Source: Neofusicoccum parvum (lineage: Eukaryota; Ascomycota; Dothideomycetes; Botryosphaeriales; Botryosphaeriaceae). Taken from it: DNA of 64,000 nucleotides. The notes beneath the pieces were generated by a model that had not been told where the DNA came from, searched no databases, and saw only the letters and a program-made list of their open reading frames with translations. Positions 36,169 to 48,444 of this stretch are shown here, piece after piece (the first letter of the stretch is position 1; the number at the start of each line of letters is the position of its first letter). The stretch lies in NCBI GenBank assembly GCA_020912385.1, contig CP087209.1:434001-498000 (forward strand), given 5' to 3'. The position numbers and the translations under genes are program-made.

Positions 36169-38403
36169 TTAAACTACTCTATTAAGTAGTCAGTCCTTTT
36201 ATAGACTAAATTCTCTTGTAGAAAGCTTAGCCAAATCACAGGATGTAATAATCTTCTAATCTAAGAGTTGTATGTGCGCAATGCTTGAAATTGCACATTT
36301 TAAGTCTTGGACTGCAATGTGTACGCGAAGAGCAACGCTCTAAAACCCATTACTTGAGCATCCTTCTACCGCCCCCGGCACCAAGTGAACCGTTCACCCG
36401 TCAAAACTTAGTTCTTCGCCAGATGCTCGGTAAATGTAGCACATATAAACTGCAGCTTCAGGGGTCTTCCTGTTACTCAGCCAAAAAGCCGTAAGAGCCT
36501 TCAACTTTGTTGGAAGAAGGTGGCCGACTCTTGCAGAAAATGACGGATGTCCGCTTAAGTATGCTCCGCGGCATTCCCCCGTGTGTGTCGAGACATTTGA
36601 GATAGTGGAACTCTGAAATTTTGATGCAGACCACCGACCGCTTTCCAAGTTGGACCACAGAAGTGTTGAGGATGCTCAGACGCAAATGGCTTTGATGGTG
36701 AGGTTCAGCGTGAGGCTTATCTATTTGCAGTCAGTCTTTAGTTGACTACTCCTTCAATAGTACCTTGCATCAAACCCAAAGTATACATGCGTGCGGGATA
36801 AGACTTCGGTACAGGTGGCCTTTGTCGTGCTCGGTCTAGCGGGTTCTAAGGATAATGGTAAACAGTCAGCGGGGATAACGGGAGGTGTCTTGAACCACGA
36901 AGAGTGCCATCGCGGGAGTTTCTCTTTTCCTCACCCAACATAACTTTTACGTAGCACCGGTGTTGTGTATACGAAGCCTTTAATTTTCTACCCTTTCTTA
37001 TTATAGTGTCCTCCAGGACGCTTCTACCTTCGTCGAGGATGGACTTGCTGTTGAGAGATGAGAAGCGTGGGTAAAGCGTGAGTCAATCGAACTCTGGATG
37101 GCAGGAAGTGTACCAAAGCTGGATAAGATGTACAGGAACAAGTAATATGGCCTGGCAATGATTGTTGGGCTTCCTGGATTGGTTGCACCGGAAAGCGCGA
37201 GGTCGTATTCGCGGCACGGCAAGAGCATCGCAGCCTCACTGGAGCCTGGAGGAGATCAGGCTGGGTCAGAATGATTAGAAGCCGTACCTCGGACGTGAAA
37301 GTGGCTGAACGCGTCTACCGAACAACCACGTTAACTCCTCGCCTAGTCTTGTGAACGTAATCAACACACAGCCCCGCTCATCGACACGTCCCCGTGTCCT
37401 TAGTCTTCCTCACCGTTCTACCTTCACATGCCTTGCCTGCAGCACGGCCGATAGCACAAATTCGAAGCTCCTCCCGGCCAGTGAGACCTGCTGTGGCTGC
37501 GACAGTGTGTGCACACGTCGCATAAGTTGTTGCAAAGTGTTTCGAGGCGTCGCGGACGTCGTTATCGAGCTGGTCGGTGGCGCGCGGACATTAGAATGTG
37601 CGCGAGCAAAAAACCTCCGAGTTTCCGAGACTGTGGGCGCTACGCAAGACAAGGCGGGTAGGGATGACGGCAAAGACGGCAGCTTTCCGCACTCTCATTG
37701 CTTCGGGAATGTGGGCGAGTTCCGAGACACTCAGGGCGACGTCAAAGGATCCAGGGCGTCAGAGACGCACATAAGAGATAACCGGTTGCAATCTGCTTTC
37801 GGTCGGCCTCAAAAAGTATGATAGATCACCGACCACGCCCAATCTTGTACCAGAATACGGGCTCAAGATATTTTCCTTAGCCGCCAAGGCGGCGGCATAT
37901 TGTATTGGTTTGGAGATAAGTGATGTATGGGCGCATGGTGGTGATGTGGTCACGTCGCCCCTATCGCATCCTCATACACATCTCGTCTAGGCAATCGTAC
38001 GATATCTGATACTCTTGCTGACGTACCCTTTGGGCGCTCTGGCTTGGCCTATGCCGTTTCGGGCAGTGTTTGCGTAACCTTCAAACTTTCTCAGCGCTTG
38101 ATGGAGTTGGCGGCCAAGGCATCAGGGAACCAACATCGGGCTCACGCCGTCCTTTCTTTGAATTTTGATTTCATTTAGATTCTTAGACCCTCGTTGCTAT
38201 GCTGCTAAGTGGTAGGCGAGATCCTTATTTCTACAATTTGAATTGCAAGACAAAGAGCAGCTCTGATAGGTATCACGCGCACTGTTGGAATAATGACAAT
38301 ACGTAACTCTTCGACATCAATACCTCCCCCGCCAAGCTTCTCTCCCCTTTCTAAAGTTCGAACAAAATACTACGCCGCTTTGCAAGATGATGAGTTGCGC
38401 AAA
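36169..38403. other. 2.2-kb gene-poor stretch
   Basis: Balanced to AT-rich sequence with stops in all frames apart from a frame at 37351-37821 that shows no domain. Nothing supported. Confidence 0.55.
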
Positions 38404-40207
38404 TTAGAAGTTCTCCTTGCCCCAAACGAAATGGAAGTCCTGATCCGTGTACATGTTGCACTTGATGTGTAGCTGGCTGCCTAGACCCTTGGGTCCGCAG
38501 AAGAAAACTCCAGCTTCCGCAGGGCTGTGGATCTTGCGGATAGACTTGAAGATCATATCCCAGTTTGGACGACCAAAGTTGGTGGGAGCGCGCAGACCCG
38601 TGATCGCATCTTGCTCAGCGTTGGCGTCGTTAATCATGATGTTCGCCGCGTCATCAACCTTGACCTTGGCGGTGAGGTACTGGAAGGAGTCAGTAAAGGT
38701 TGCAGTGAGCATCAGCCGTAACGACTTACCGTGTGAATCTCGATGTGATCCTCCAGGTCCTGTGCTTCGATAGCCATGAGCAGGGACCTGAACCACTCCA
38801 GGGAACCAAAGTCTCTGCAGATCCAGAAGAAATAGACCTTCCTCAACCTCGTCTTTCCTTGCGGGTAGTTCATCCGGTACCATATACTCTTCAGGATCGA
38901 AGCGAATGGCGTCACACCGATACCCGCACCGACCAGAACCGCAATCTCAAACTTGAAGACATCCTCCGAAGCACTTCCAAATGGACCGTCGATGTAAACA
39001 CGGGGCAGAATCCTGCGGAGACTCGGATCCACGGACGACTCATCTGCTGCTCCACTGACAACCGCGGTGCTCTTCTCTTTCGCATCCTTCCTATCGAATT
39101 CGCAGCCAAGCGACTTCGCCAAGGCCTTGGTGAAGTTTCCTACGCAACGGACGTGGACGGAGATGTAATCTTCCTCAGGAGCACTCGTAAGGGTGAAAGG
39201 GTGGTACTGCCAGACGGATACCTCGGGGCAGCACAAGAAAATGTACTGTACAATGTCAGATGTGATTGCGGTCCGAAGGGTTTGGGGATAATTACCTGAC
39301 CGGCCATCGTCTTGGTGTTCTCTTTCTTAATCTGGATCTCGCAGACGTTGCTGGGATGCTGGATGACCTTCGACACGTACGTCTTGTGCTTTCCGCGCAC
39401 TTCACGTGCAATTCTTTCGGCCAGATAAAGGAAGCCACCGTACATCCAGTACTGCCAGAAGACACCAACGGTGTTACAGTAGGGCGCAAAGTCCGGACGG
39501 ATCATGCAGAAGGCTCCGTGGATGGACCACATGACGAAGAAGATGATGAAGAAATGATGCGTGTACCAAAAGCGCTCGTAGTTTGCACGGCGTGGCTTTT
39601 CAACTGATGTAAAAACCATGGCCATCAGCGCGATCAGCATCACATACCCGGTCCATCCAGGCCCGGTGACCAAGTTCGCGAGGAGGAATCCAACGAAACC
39701 CAGGTTGTTGGCAGCAGAGAAACGTCCCAGGTTGACCCAGTGGGCAATGGTGTGGACCCAAGAGAAGAAAACGATGGACCAGGCGACAAGCTTGTGGAAG
39801 GTGATGTTCTTGTCGAACTGAATAATCCCGTTCAGCGGCGTCCGGCGCAAAAGCGAGATGAGATTCCTGCAGACGGGGAAGAGGATGAGCGCAACGTCGA
39901 AATGGAGGACCAGCGCAGCGGAACGCGCGATGACGAAGGTAATGCCGAACTGCTGCCGCGACTGCTGCAGGTTGTCTTTGAGGCCGTAGTGGACCATGCC
40001 GAAGCCGAAAACCATGAGGTGGACCAGCATGAAGGTGAAGACGAATACTCTCCGCCATCCCTCGTTGACCATCCACCGGTCGAAGCGCTCCCGTAATGTC
40101 ACCTCCCGGATTGGCGTGTCGCTCATCTCACCCGAAAGGAGCATGCGGGTCAAGGGCGGCCATCTTGACCGCTCCTTGCCGGTGAGGCTGGACGCGTACG
40201 ATGACAT
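38404..40207 (-). CDS. noxA: NADPH oxidase catalytic subunit NoxA
   Basis: Seen: three exons, 39296-40207, 38730-39245 and 38404-38679, separated by two introns of exactly 50 nt; 567 residues. Six-helix ferric-reductase domain with the haem-binding His pairs (HFDVALILFPVCRN; FHKLVAWSIVFFSWVHTIAH; WYTHHFFIIFFVMWSIHG), FAD site YHPFTLTSAPEED, NADPH sites GAGIGVTPFASILKSIW and FFWICRDFGSLEWF, and the C-terminal FFCGPKGLGSQLHIKC...FHFVWGKENF. There is no N-terminal EF-hand extension, so it is not NoxC; the sequence fits NoxA rather than NoxB. Known: NoxA makes superoxide with regulators NoxR and RacA to drive fruiting, hyphal fusion and, in pathogens, infection structures. Confidence 0.95.
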
Positions 40208-41373
40208 TCGGCGGGTGGCAGGGCGTGTTCTGGGGATTTGGTGGTGGTAGATCGAAGTGCCGAAGCTACCGTTTGTGATTAGGCGCCGACGAGGCCAGCT
40301 CGGGTTGTCGTGAACGATGGACGGAGATTATTAAAATGCGGTATGCTTCTTTGCGCGGGCTTAGCAGGTTGCTCGGGGGCGAGAGTCATAAAGCATACCA
40401 AAGTGCCAGCACTGAAAGTAAGTGAAAGGAAAACAAAGCGGCTCGACCTCGATCAGCGGTCTGCTGGATTAACGAAGGAGCAGCAGTGACGAAGAAACAC
40501 AGTTCCTCGCGATATTGATACGGTGCAAAGCGAGGAGGGATTGCCGGCATTTGAAGCTTGGCAGTTCAGAAAAATCGTACCACATTCAAGCAGACGCGTG
40601 CCAGATTGTGGGAGCAGCAAGACAGTGGAGGCGTCAGAGTGCGAAGCCGGCCCAGGCCGGCGATAAGCTGAGCGGTATGAGGTAGCGGGAACCGCAGACG
40701 TCGAGGAAGTGTCTTGAGTTTGTCTCCTGACTAGCGCCAGGCACGGCGGGCGGGCGAATGGCGGGCGCGAACATGGCGGCGGTGGGGCTTATGCAGGTTT
40801 GGCTCCAACCGCTGATGCGACACTATCGGTTTCCTGTCAGAGGCCGCTTCGACGACCGGCGGCTCGCTCAGCCTCATCGCCAGCACGAGGTTGGTGGGCG
40901 GGGTCTTGGCGGTGTATCAGGATGGTTTGATTTGCTCCAGTGGGCGTCTAGGCGTCGCCTTCGCCAAATCCTGCTGGCCCAGCCTTACTGTGCAGCCGCC
41001 GCCATCACGTTACCCGCACACCCACCAAGCACAGCGCCAGCAGCGCCCCGACAGCTGCTGATCCGGCTGTGCGCGCGTAGCCCACTGCTTTTCTGGACCC
41101 TCCCACGCGACGCGAGTGCCGATGCCGACTTGGCAGCACGCAGGCGCCCGCGCGCAGGTTTCGAGCCCTGCGGCAGCATTCCGCGACGCCGCCAACGGCC
41201 TGAGGAAATAGAAATCGAAAGCCCCCGACGAGCGCAGCCAGATGAGATTAGAGGGTTCCGCTATGCGACACCTCTGCGCTGCCAATAGAGAGGCCGTATA
41301 TCTATCTGCGCCACACGCCGTTGGCACTACAGCACCTGCCGCAGCCAGCCCGTCGGGTCGCTGCTGAACGCCC
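40208..41373. promoter_or_regulatory. noxA upstream region
   Basis: This stretch separates the noxA start codon from the 3' end of the dehydrogenase gene. GC content rises from about 40600. No gene is supported. Confidence 0.5.
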
Positions 41374-42211
41374 TCAAAACATTAAATAGCCACCAGACGC
41401 CGAGATGGCTTGCCCCGTCATCCAACCACTCTGCGGCTCCGCCACCATTGCGGTAATCAGTGCGATGTCTTCGGGCTCGCCTACCCGATTCTGCAGCGGC
41501 GTCGACTTCTTCTGCTGCTCCACGATCTCCGGCGGGATTTTGGCCATCATGTCTGACCTTGTCGGCCCGGGCTCGATTGCGTTGACCGTGTGACCCTGCG
41601 GCCCGAGTTCTGCTGCCAGAGCACGGGTGAGGCCTTCCAGCGCCGCCTTCGACGTGAGGTACACAGTTCCTGCCGTCAGCCCAACACGCGCCCCCACCGA
41701 CGACATGTTGATGATCCGCCCTGGCTTTCGGAGATGGGGCAGCACGGCCTGGCTCATGAAGAGCGCTCCGCGTACGTTGAGATCCATGCAGTAGGCGTAA
41801 TCCTCGGCCGTTATTTCGTGCACCAGCTTGATCAGCTCGCACCCGGCATTGTTGACGAGAATGTCGATGGAGTTGCCAAATGCCGCTGTGGTCTCATCCA
41901 CGATTTTCTTCGGAGCATCCAGTTGGCGTAGGTCTGCCTGGATCTTGATGGCAGCAGCGCCATTGCCCGCGGCGTTGATCTTGGTGACGGCTTCCTCGGT
42001 GGCCTTCTCGCTGCTGGGAGAGGTGAAGGTGAGAGCAACCTTGATTGAAACCGTCAGCCTTCCGTCGGCCCGCGGAATGCGTTACACTCGCCTTTGCTCC
42101 ACGGTTAGCAAGCTCCAGGGCCACGGCGGCGCCAATACCTCGTGAAGCGCCGGTCACGATTGCCACCTTGCCGGCGAGAGTCAACGGCTGAGCTGAAGCT
42201 GCAGAGCTCAT
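41374..42211 (-). CDS. short-chain dehydrogenase/reductase with a GC-AG intron
   Basis: Seen: exon 1 42092-42211, exon 2 41374-42039; 261 residues. Cofactor loop TGASRGIG (residues 20-27), NNAGCE motif, catalytic Ser in INMSSVGARVG and YLTSK with the Tyr-Lys pair, and C-terminal SGGYLMF. The intron (42040-42091, 52 nt) begins GCGAGT after AAG, has a CTGAC branch point and ends CAATCAAG: a GC-AG intron. No GT donor nearby restores the frame, whereas the GC donor joins exactly (RGAK to VALTFTSP). Known: classical SDRs of this type are NADP(H)-dependent carbonyl reductases, such as the glucose or naphthol reductase groups; the substrate is unknown. It is divergent from emg1. Confidence 0.9.
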
Positions 42212-43027
42212 TTTTTTTAGGGTAGGAAACGTCTGATGTTAAAGCACGTGAAGCAGTTCAGCGAAAGACGCGAGGGTGTTGAGAAGTAAACTTTCGTTCC
42301 CCCGCAACGGGCGCCCAGCTGTCCATAAGCACTGCTCGACGGAGAATGCACCTATCTCCGGTACAAAAAACGGGACTACGCTCTAAATCCGTTACGAACA
42401 AAGGCCCCATAGGAACATACGTCGATGGGCTACGTTGCAGTACCTGTTTGCGGGGCGAGTGCTGTGCCGCATTGCAGTCTGGTTAGTGTTCTCGCCGTCT
42501 GGGGAATTGATGTTCGGTGGCACCATTTCTGCAGCGGCATCTGCGGATGACGCCCAGGCTCACGTTTGTTCTTAAACAAAAAGCTTCGGTGTTGTTTGCA
42601 GTCCCGGCAGGCAAACTTCGGCGACGGCCCGTGTGTGGTGGATACGGGCGGGAGATGTGGCTCGCCGGCGCGCCGAAGGTTTCGGCGCCGCAGCCACGGT
42701 GATCGAGACTCGCGGCCAGCTTTTGGCAAAATTCGGCGACTCGGTTTCCGGCGTGAGAACAGGGCCAGGGCGGCACGTTTCCATCCGACCTGGTGTGACT
42801 CGACGGTGGAGCGCGAGGAAGTGCCCGCGAAAGTCGCCGTACCCCCGCGAAGCGAGCGCCCTCGGCCGCCTAAAGGCAAAATCTCTGCGCCGAGGCCTCC
42901 CAACCTCCCAACACCCTACCAGACTCTTACTTATTCGGACGGTGCGCCATATCGCGAGAAGCTGACCAGCAACAGAACGACATCGAACGGACAAAACTAG
43001 CGTTTCGCCGAACCGACTTCCGACGCA
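42212..43027. promoter_or_regulatory. divergent promoter region of the SDR and emg1
   Basis: An 816-bp region between two divergent start codons. Frames inside it overlap on both strands and lack signatures. No clear TATA box is seen. Confidence 0.5.
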
Positions 43028-44116
43028 ATGGCATCATCATCGTCCCAGGCTGACGGCGGGGTCAAGCTCGAGGAGCAGCAGCAGCAGGAGCAGCAGCAGT
43101 CGAGCCCGCGGCTGGCGAAGCGCGGCACGAAGAGAATCAGTGAGTGCGCCGGAACATCCACCATCCAGCCTTCCGAGCGCCGCATATGAACACCGGGCCC
43201 GACCCCAGGCTGTTCGTTCGGATACAACGCGTTTCATTTCACCCTCGCCAAACCTCAAACCCGTCGTAACGCGTCTCGACCACTTCACTGACCAGTCGCG
43301 ATGTCGTCCGCCACCACAGGGACTCAGTCGCTGCCGCCTCCTGACCTTCCGAAGCTTGTCGCAGAACAAGCTCACCCCATCCCCAGCGGCGACAAGGACA
43401 CACCGCGCCTCATCGTCGTGCTCTCAAACGCCAGTCTCGAGACATACAAGGCCTCTCATGGCGGTCGCGCCGGTGTCGGAAAGGAGGACAAGTATTCGCT
43501 CCTCAACAGCGACGAACACATCGGCATCATGAGGAAGATGGGCCGCGACATCAGTGATGCGCGCCCGGACATCACCCACCAGGTCTGCCGCAGGCCCCTC
43601 TCGCTATTCAACATAGCGCAGCCATTAACCGTTTCATAGTGTCTGCTCACCCTCCTCGATTCGCCCATCAACAAGGCTGGGAGGCTCCAGATCTACATCC
43701 ACACTGCCAAGGGTGTCCTCATCGAGGTTAGCCCCACCGTCCGGATTCCGCGTACCTTCAAGCGTTTCGCCGGTTTGATGGTGCAGCTCCTGCACCGTCT
43801 GTCCATCAGGTCCACCACGTCGCAGGAGAAGCTCCTCAAGGTCATCAAGAACCCCATCACAGATCACCTCCCTCCGAACTGCCGCAAGGTCACGCTCAGT
43901 TTCGACGCTCCCGTCGTGAGAGTACGCGAGTACGTCGAGGACCTGGACTCCAACCAGAGCATTTGCGTCTTCATTGGAGCCATGGCCAAGGGCAAGGACG
44001 ACTTCGCGGACGAATTCAAGGATGACTCCATCTCAATCAGCAACTACAGCCTGAGCGCCAGCGTGGCGTGCTCCAAGTTCTGCCATGCGGCCGAAGAAGT
44101 CTGGGACGTCATCTAG
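43028..44116 (+). CDS. emg1: Emg1/Nep1, 18S rRNA pseudouridine N1-methyltransferase
   Basis: Seen: three exons, 43028-43139, 43320-43582 and 43640-44116, in phase, 283 residues. The N-terminus is a Gln/Ser-rich tail ([12 protein letters not shown]), then [11 protein letters not shown], the SPOUT core [82 protein letters not shown] and the knot region [14 protein letters not shown] and [18 protein letters not shown]. Known: Nep1 methylates a conserved pseudouridine in 18S rRNA and is essential for 40S biogenesis in the nucleolus. Intron 1 is 180 nt; an in-frame ATG at 43301 inside it would give a shorter protein without the Gln-rich tail. Confidence 0.96.
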
Positions 44117-46134
44117 TAAGAAATCTAACTCGTAGCAGGCCAGGCCGGGCAGGGGATGAAGTACTGCTTCAGCGGGGAAGGGAACCACGGGAACGCACTG
44201 GCAGCCGCGATCACAACATCCAGGCTCCAGTCCAGTGCCCGTCTCATGAGGAACTGTGGAGCGGTCTCTGTTTTTACAACCAAAACATCAGGCTCTTTCA
44301 ACAGACTCACAAGCGCATCTTTTTCGCAAAGCACATCAACTTGCTCTGCGGCTTTCATTTGTTTTCTAGGGTCTAGCCTTCACCCTTTCTCTTTAATATG
44401 CCATTGGCAACAAAAAATAGTGCGACTTAGGTAGGCGTTCAGTTGGGAGCTCTTCACGGGGCTGGCGCAGGAAGTTTGTGGGGTTCATGCGGGTGATGGC
44501 ACTTATTTCGTCATTCCACCATATATGTCGCGCGGTGGCATGTCCACGTCTGCGTTAAAGAAGTCTCAACAGGTTCCTGTTCCCAATGTTGTCACGTGAA
44601 GCCAGACCGGCTGCGATCTTTCCCTCCGACGATAAGCGTGAAGGCGGCATATGCGAGCTGCACACGTTGAGACGAGTTCGCCGGGACGGTCCGCGATTGG
44701 CCTAAAACACAGCGTTTCCTGGGCAAAAATGAGGCTCCAGAACGCCCTGTCCGTCGCTTTAAGGCGTCCATGAGTTTAGGATGGCGGGTGGACGGCATAA
44801 CGCTGCCCTACGTTTTCCTCGAATCATGATGATGGCATGCAGTGCGACTTGGGGTGAAGCCAATCTTGCACGAGCAGCAGTTTGGCCGGCGGCAGGCTTT
44901 ATATTCCAGGCGGGCTAGATCGCGCTCGACAGCAATCCACGCATGGGGCGCAGCGGGTGGCTCTCCCATTCGACGTGCGGAGAGAGGCGCGGAGCCGGGT
45001 TACACGACAGGACGCGTTGATGTGACGATGCATGCAGAGGGCGCAGAATCTGATGTCAAATTGAGAGCCTCGTCCCCCGACGTCAAGGACGCTCCGCCTT
45101 CCCCAGATCCCGTCGCTTGAGGGGGAGGGTGGTACAGCGCGGCGATCATCGCTGCTGGATGGCCCCTCCACTCACCGGCGCACTCGCAGCTCCCGCGGGC
45201 TGCAGGGAGGGCAATTGAGTCACCGGCGCAGGCTATCTACATCTGGCGCTGCATGCAGGAGGGAGGTACAGCACAGAGGCAGTGCTGATAGCAGGCATGG
45301 TGTCTTGGGCCGCGGGCTCACGAGACGCTGGCACCGGGGACTTGCGAGTGTACATGTGGCCGCGCCAGACCTCGCGAGCGGGCTGGCGGGCTGGCGGGCT
45401 GTCGCAAGCAATGCCCGTCATCAGCGGGATTCGGAGCGGGCCTGGATGGGGGCTAGAACGTGCATTAGAGGCTGAATTGGAAGGCTCCATCGAAGGGCCG
45501 CTGCAAATCGGAGGGGGGCTCGGGCTGGGACGTCGCGGACGGCGCTGCAGCAGAGGGGGGCGCGGCGACCGTTGCGGGCAAAGGTGAGGCGATCGGCTGC
45601 TGCTGGGCCGCTCCAGAGCGGATCCGTGGGCCGGTCCGCGTCCAACCACCTGTCGCTGCGGCGCTCACGGCGGCACTGCCGGGATAACGTGGCATCGTCA
45701 CAGGCGCTGCAGGTCGAAAACAGCCAAACGTGATCCTCAAGAGCGACCGGGGGGATCGTCTGCCTGGCCCGCGCACCGCTGGCGGCCGGGCCTGAGCGCG
45801 CTCTCCGTCGGCAGCGCACGGTAGACCGCGTTTGACCTCTGCAGTTGCGGCAAAGGCGCCTGCCACCGCGATTGGCAGCAGCGAGAGGCGCGCGAGCATC
45901 TCGCCGACTTCCGCTCGGCGCTATATAGATGGCCTGGCGCTCCTCGTCTCCTGTCTGGTGCACGTCGCTTGCGACTAACCTGCGCCGGTCTGTCCAGCCT
46001 CTTAATCCCCATACACCGCAACTCTGAGTAATCCCCTCCGCCCTCGCCTCTTCCTTCTCCGTCCCGGGATATAAGCAGAAGTCCGCAGCGCGTCGAGTTC
46101 TGCTTGCACCCGCTCAGTCTCTCATTCTGCCGCC
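44117..46134. other. 2-kb intergenic region
   Basis: 3' flank of emg1, then GC-rich sequence with overlapping frames on both strands but no domain. A TATAAG element at 46070-46075, 60-65 bp before the next start codon, is probably the promoter of the glyoxalase-fold gene. Confidence 0.55.
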
Positions 46135-48444
46135 ATGCCTGTCTCGCACATCGGCCTCACCGTCTCTCACCTCCCCACTTCCTGCTCCTTCTTCCTCGCC
46201 ACACTACAGCCGCTCGGCTACCGCTACATTGGCCAGCAGGGGAACCAAGTGGGCTTCGGCATCAACGACGAAGCCGACTTCTTCCTCTGCCAGGAGACTC
46301 CTGGGTAAGACCTCCGCCCGACCAACCGCCAGGCTAATCCTCACGCCCCGTGCAGCATCAAGGCCGGTGCCGCTCACATTGCCTTCTCGGCACCTGACCG
46401 GATAGCCGTGCGGAATTTCTACACCGCTGCGCTCACCGCCGGCGCCCGCCCTCATGGCTCCCCAGCCACCCGAGATTCAGAGAACGGCGTCTTCAACGCC
46501 GCCGTGCTCGACTTTGACGGCAACAGCATCGAGGTCATGTACCGCGAAAGCGTGGACCCCTTAGAAGATGTTCAGTCCGCCGCCGGCTTCAGCAGGGTCC
46601 TGACGTGGCGGAAGTCCGTCGGTGGCAGCCTGCGCGACGACGAGTCTGTGATCAGCGGCTCCTCGGTAAGGACTGCCACGAGGACCGTCGTCCCTTACCA
46701 AGCGCCCAAGAGCGCCGGGCCTGGCTCCGTCTACGCGCCGTCTGTCAAGGCGGAGTCTGTGGCGAGAAGTCAAGCGCCCAGCGTTGCGAGGACACAGTCG
46801 GCGCCTGTCGTCCCCAGGGCCTCGAAAGAGGAACTGAATCCCGAACTGATGGCTGATGCCGGCGCTCGAAAGATCATCGGCACGCTCATCGGCGCCGCAG
46901 CTGGTGCTGCCGTAGCCTACGCCATGGTGAAGAGTGAGCGCGATAGCGCCAAGGAGGAGAAGGCTGCGATTGCCGCTTCGCAGGCGGCATCTCAGAGGGC
47001 TCCATCAGTGAAGGCGCCTTCTCAGAAGGCTCCGAGTATTGCTCCATCCCAACAGTACCAGCAGTCCGAGTACGCCTACACCCCCTCCCAAGTACAGCAG
47101 ATGATCCAGTACGAGCGTGCGCCAACCCACCGCAACTTCAGTGAGACGGAATCGCTCTACAGCGCTCCCCCGCAGCGCATGGCTATCGAAGCCGCACCGG
47201 CGCGTAGCACTCACGCGCCTACGCTGGTGTCTGCCCTGCAGTCAGGTGCCAACACCATCCGGCAGGCTCACCGCAACTTTAGCGAAACCGAATCCATGTA
47301 CAGCTCCGCTGACAGCCGCGACCGGTACTCGCGGGCGCTGGAAAATGCGCCGCAGACGGCTAAGAGCTACCTCAACCCGACCTGCGTGTCGGTAGCCCAA
47401 ACTTCCGCCTCCAAGCGTGAGGATGTCGAGTACATCCCCGCCTCGAGCGTCGGACCTCGCAGCACTTACTCCCGCAAGAGCAGCGCCCCCAGCGTCATCT
47501 CAGAGATGCCAAAGAGCAGTCGCGCCCCTTCGCAAGCACCGTCCAAAGCGCCTTCGCAGTCGCCCTCCAAGTCCGGCTCCAAAGCACCCTCGCTCATCTC
47601 CAGCTTCCACCCCGACGACGACGGAAAGTCGCAGGCCTCAGAACGCCGCAGCAGCGCCCCCAGCGCTCACAGCTCGCGCTCCAAATCCGAACGTCTCGAC
47701 GTCGTCGACGAGAACGCCGAGCGCCGCAGCTCCGCTGGCAGCGTCCGCTCGCACCACAGCTCCAAGTCCAAGGCCAAATCCCTCATCTCCAGCTTCGCGC
47801 CCGACCAGGACCGCAACGACTACCCGCCGACGCCGCCCAAGTCGACCGCTCCCTCTGAGGCACGCCGCAGCTCAGCCGCAAGCGTGCACTCGACCAAGTC
47901 GAAGGCGTCGACGGCCAAGCCGGAGGGTTCGAAAGCGCCGTCCCTGATCGGAAGCCTCCTGGGGCGCAACAAGGAAAGCAGCGACAACGAGATGTCGTCC
48001 GACCTTGACACCGTCGCGCCTTCGGACTCCATCTCCAACGCCGGCTCGTCGCGCTCGTCGCTGCGCCGCGGGTCGCGGGCGAACGACGGCGGGGATGACG
48101 ACGGCAAGAGCACCCACAGTTCGCGCTCCAAGCACTCCAAGCACTCCTCCTCTTCCAAGCACTCGTCAAAGTCGCGACACCGCGGCGACGATGACGGCGA
48201 TCACAAGAGCCACGTCTCGTCGCGCTCGCACAAGAGCAGCTCGAGCCGGAGAAGCGAGCGCGAGAAGGAGGAAGACGTCGTCCGCCCGTCGAACATCAGC
48301 GAGCCGAGCGATGCGAGCACGGTCAAGCCGTACAAGCCCGGCAAGGAGAGGAAGGACAGCGTCGTGAGTCTGCCGACCAGGAAGCTTGAGGGAAGTATGG
48401 GAGAGCATGGGCCGAAGAGGAGCGTTGTGTCTTTTGCTGGATGA
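46135..48444 (+). CDS. glyoxalase-fold (VOC) domain fused to a TM segment and Ser-rich repeats
   Basis: Seen: exon 1 46135-46304 and one long exon 46356-48444; 752 residues. Residues 1 to about 140 form a vicinal-oxygen-chelate domain (PVSHIGLTVSHLPTSCSFFL; AAHIAFSAPDRIAVRNFYTA; VLDFDGNSIEVMY). After a linker, about 230-247 is a Gly/Ala-rich hydrophobic segment (IGTLIGAAAGAAVAYAMV), a likely membrane helix. The rest is Ser/Lys/Pro-rich and repetitive: HRNFSETES occurs twice, 46 residues apart; SLISSF or SLIGSL three times (near 468, 531 and 585); KAPS/RAPS and SKHSSKSRH runs follow. Known: VOC domains bind metals and act on small molecules; the family of this fusion is unknown to me. Substrate and topology are open; the repeats suggest phosphorylation or a scaffold. 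Confidence 0.85.
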
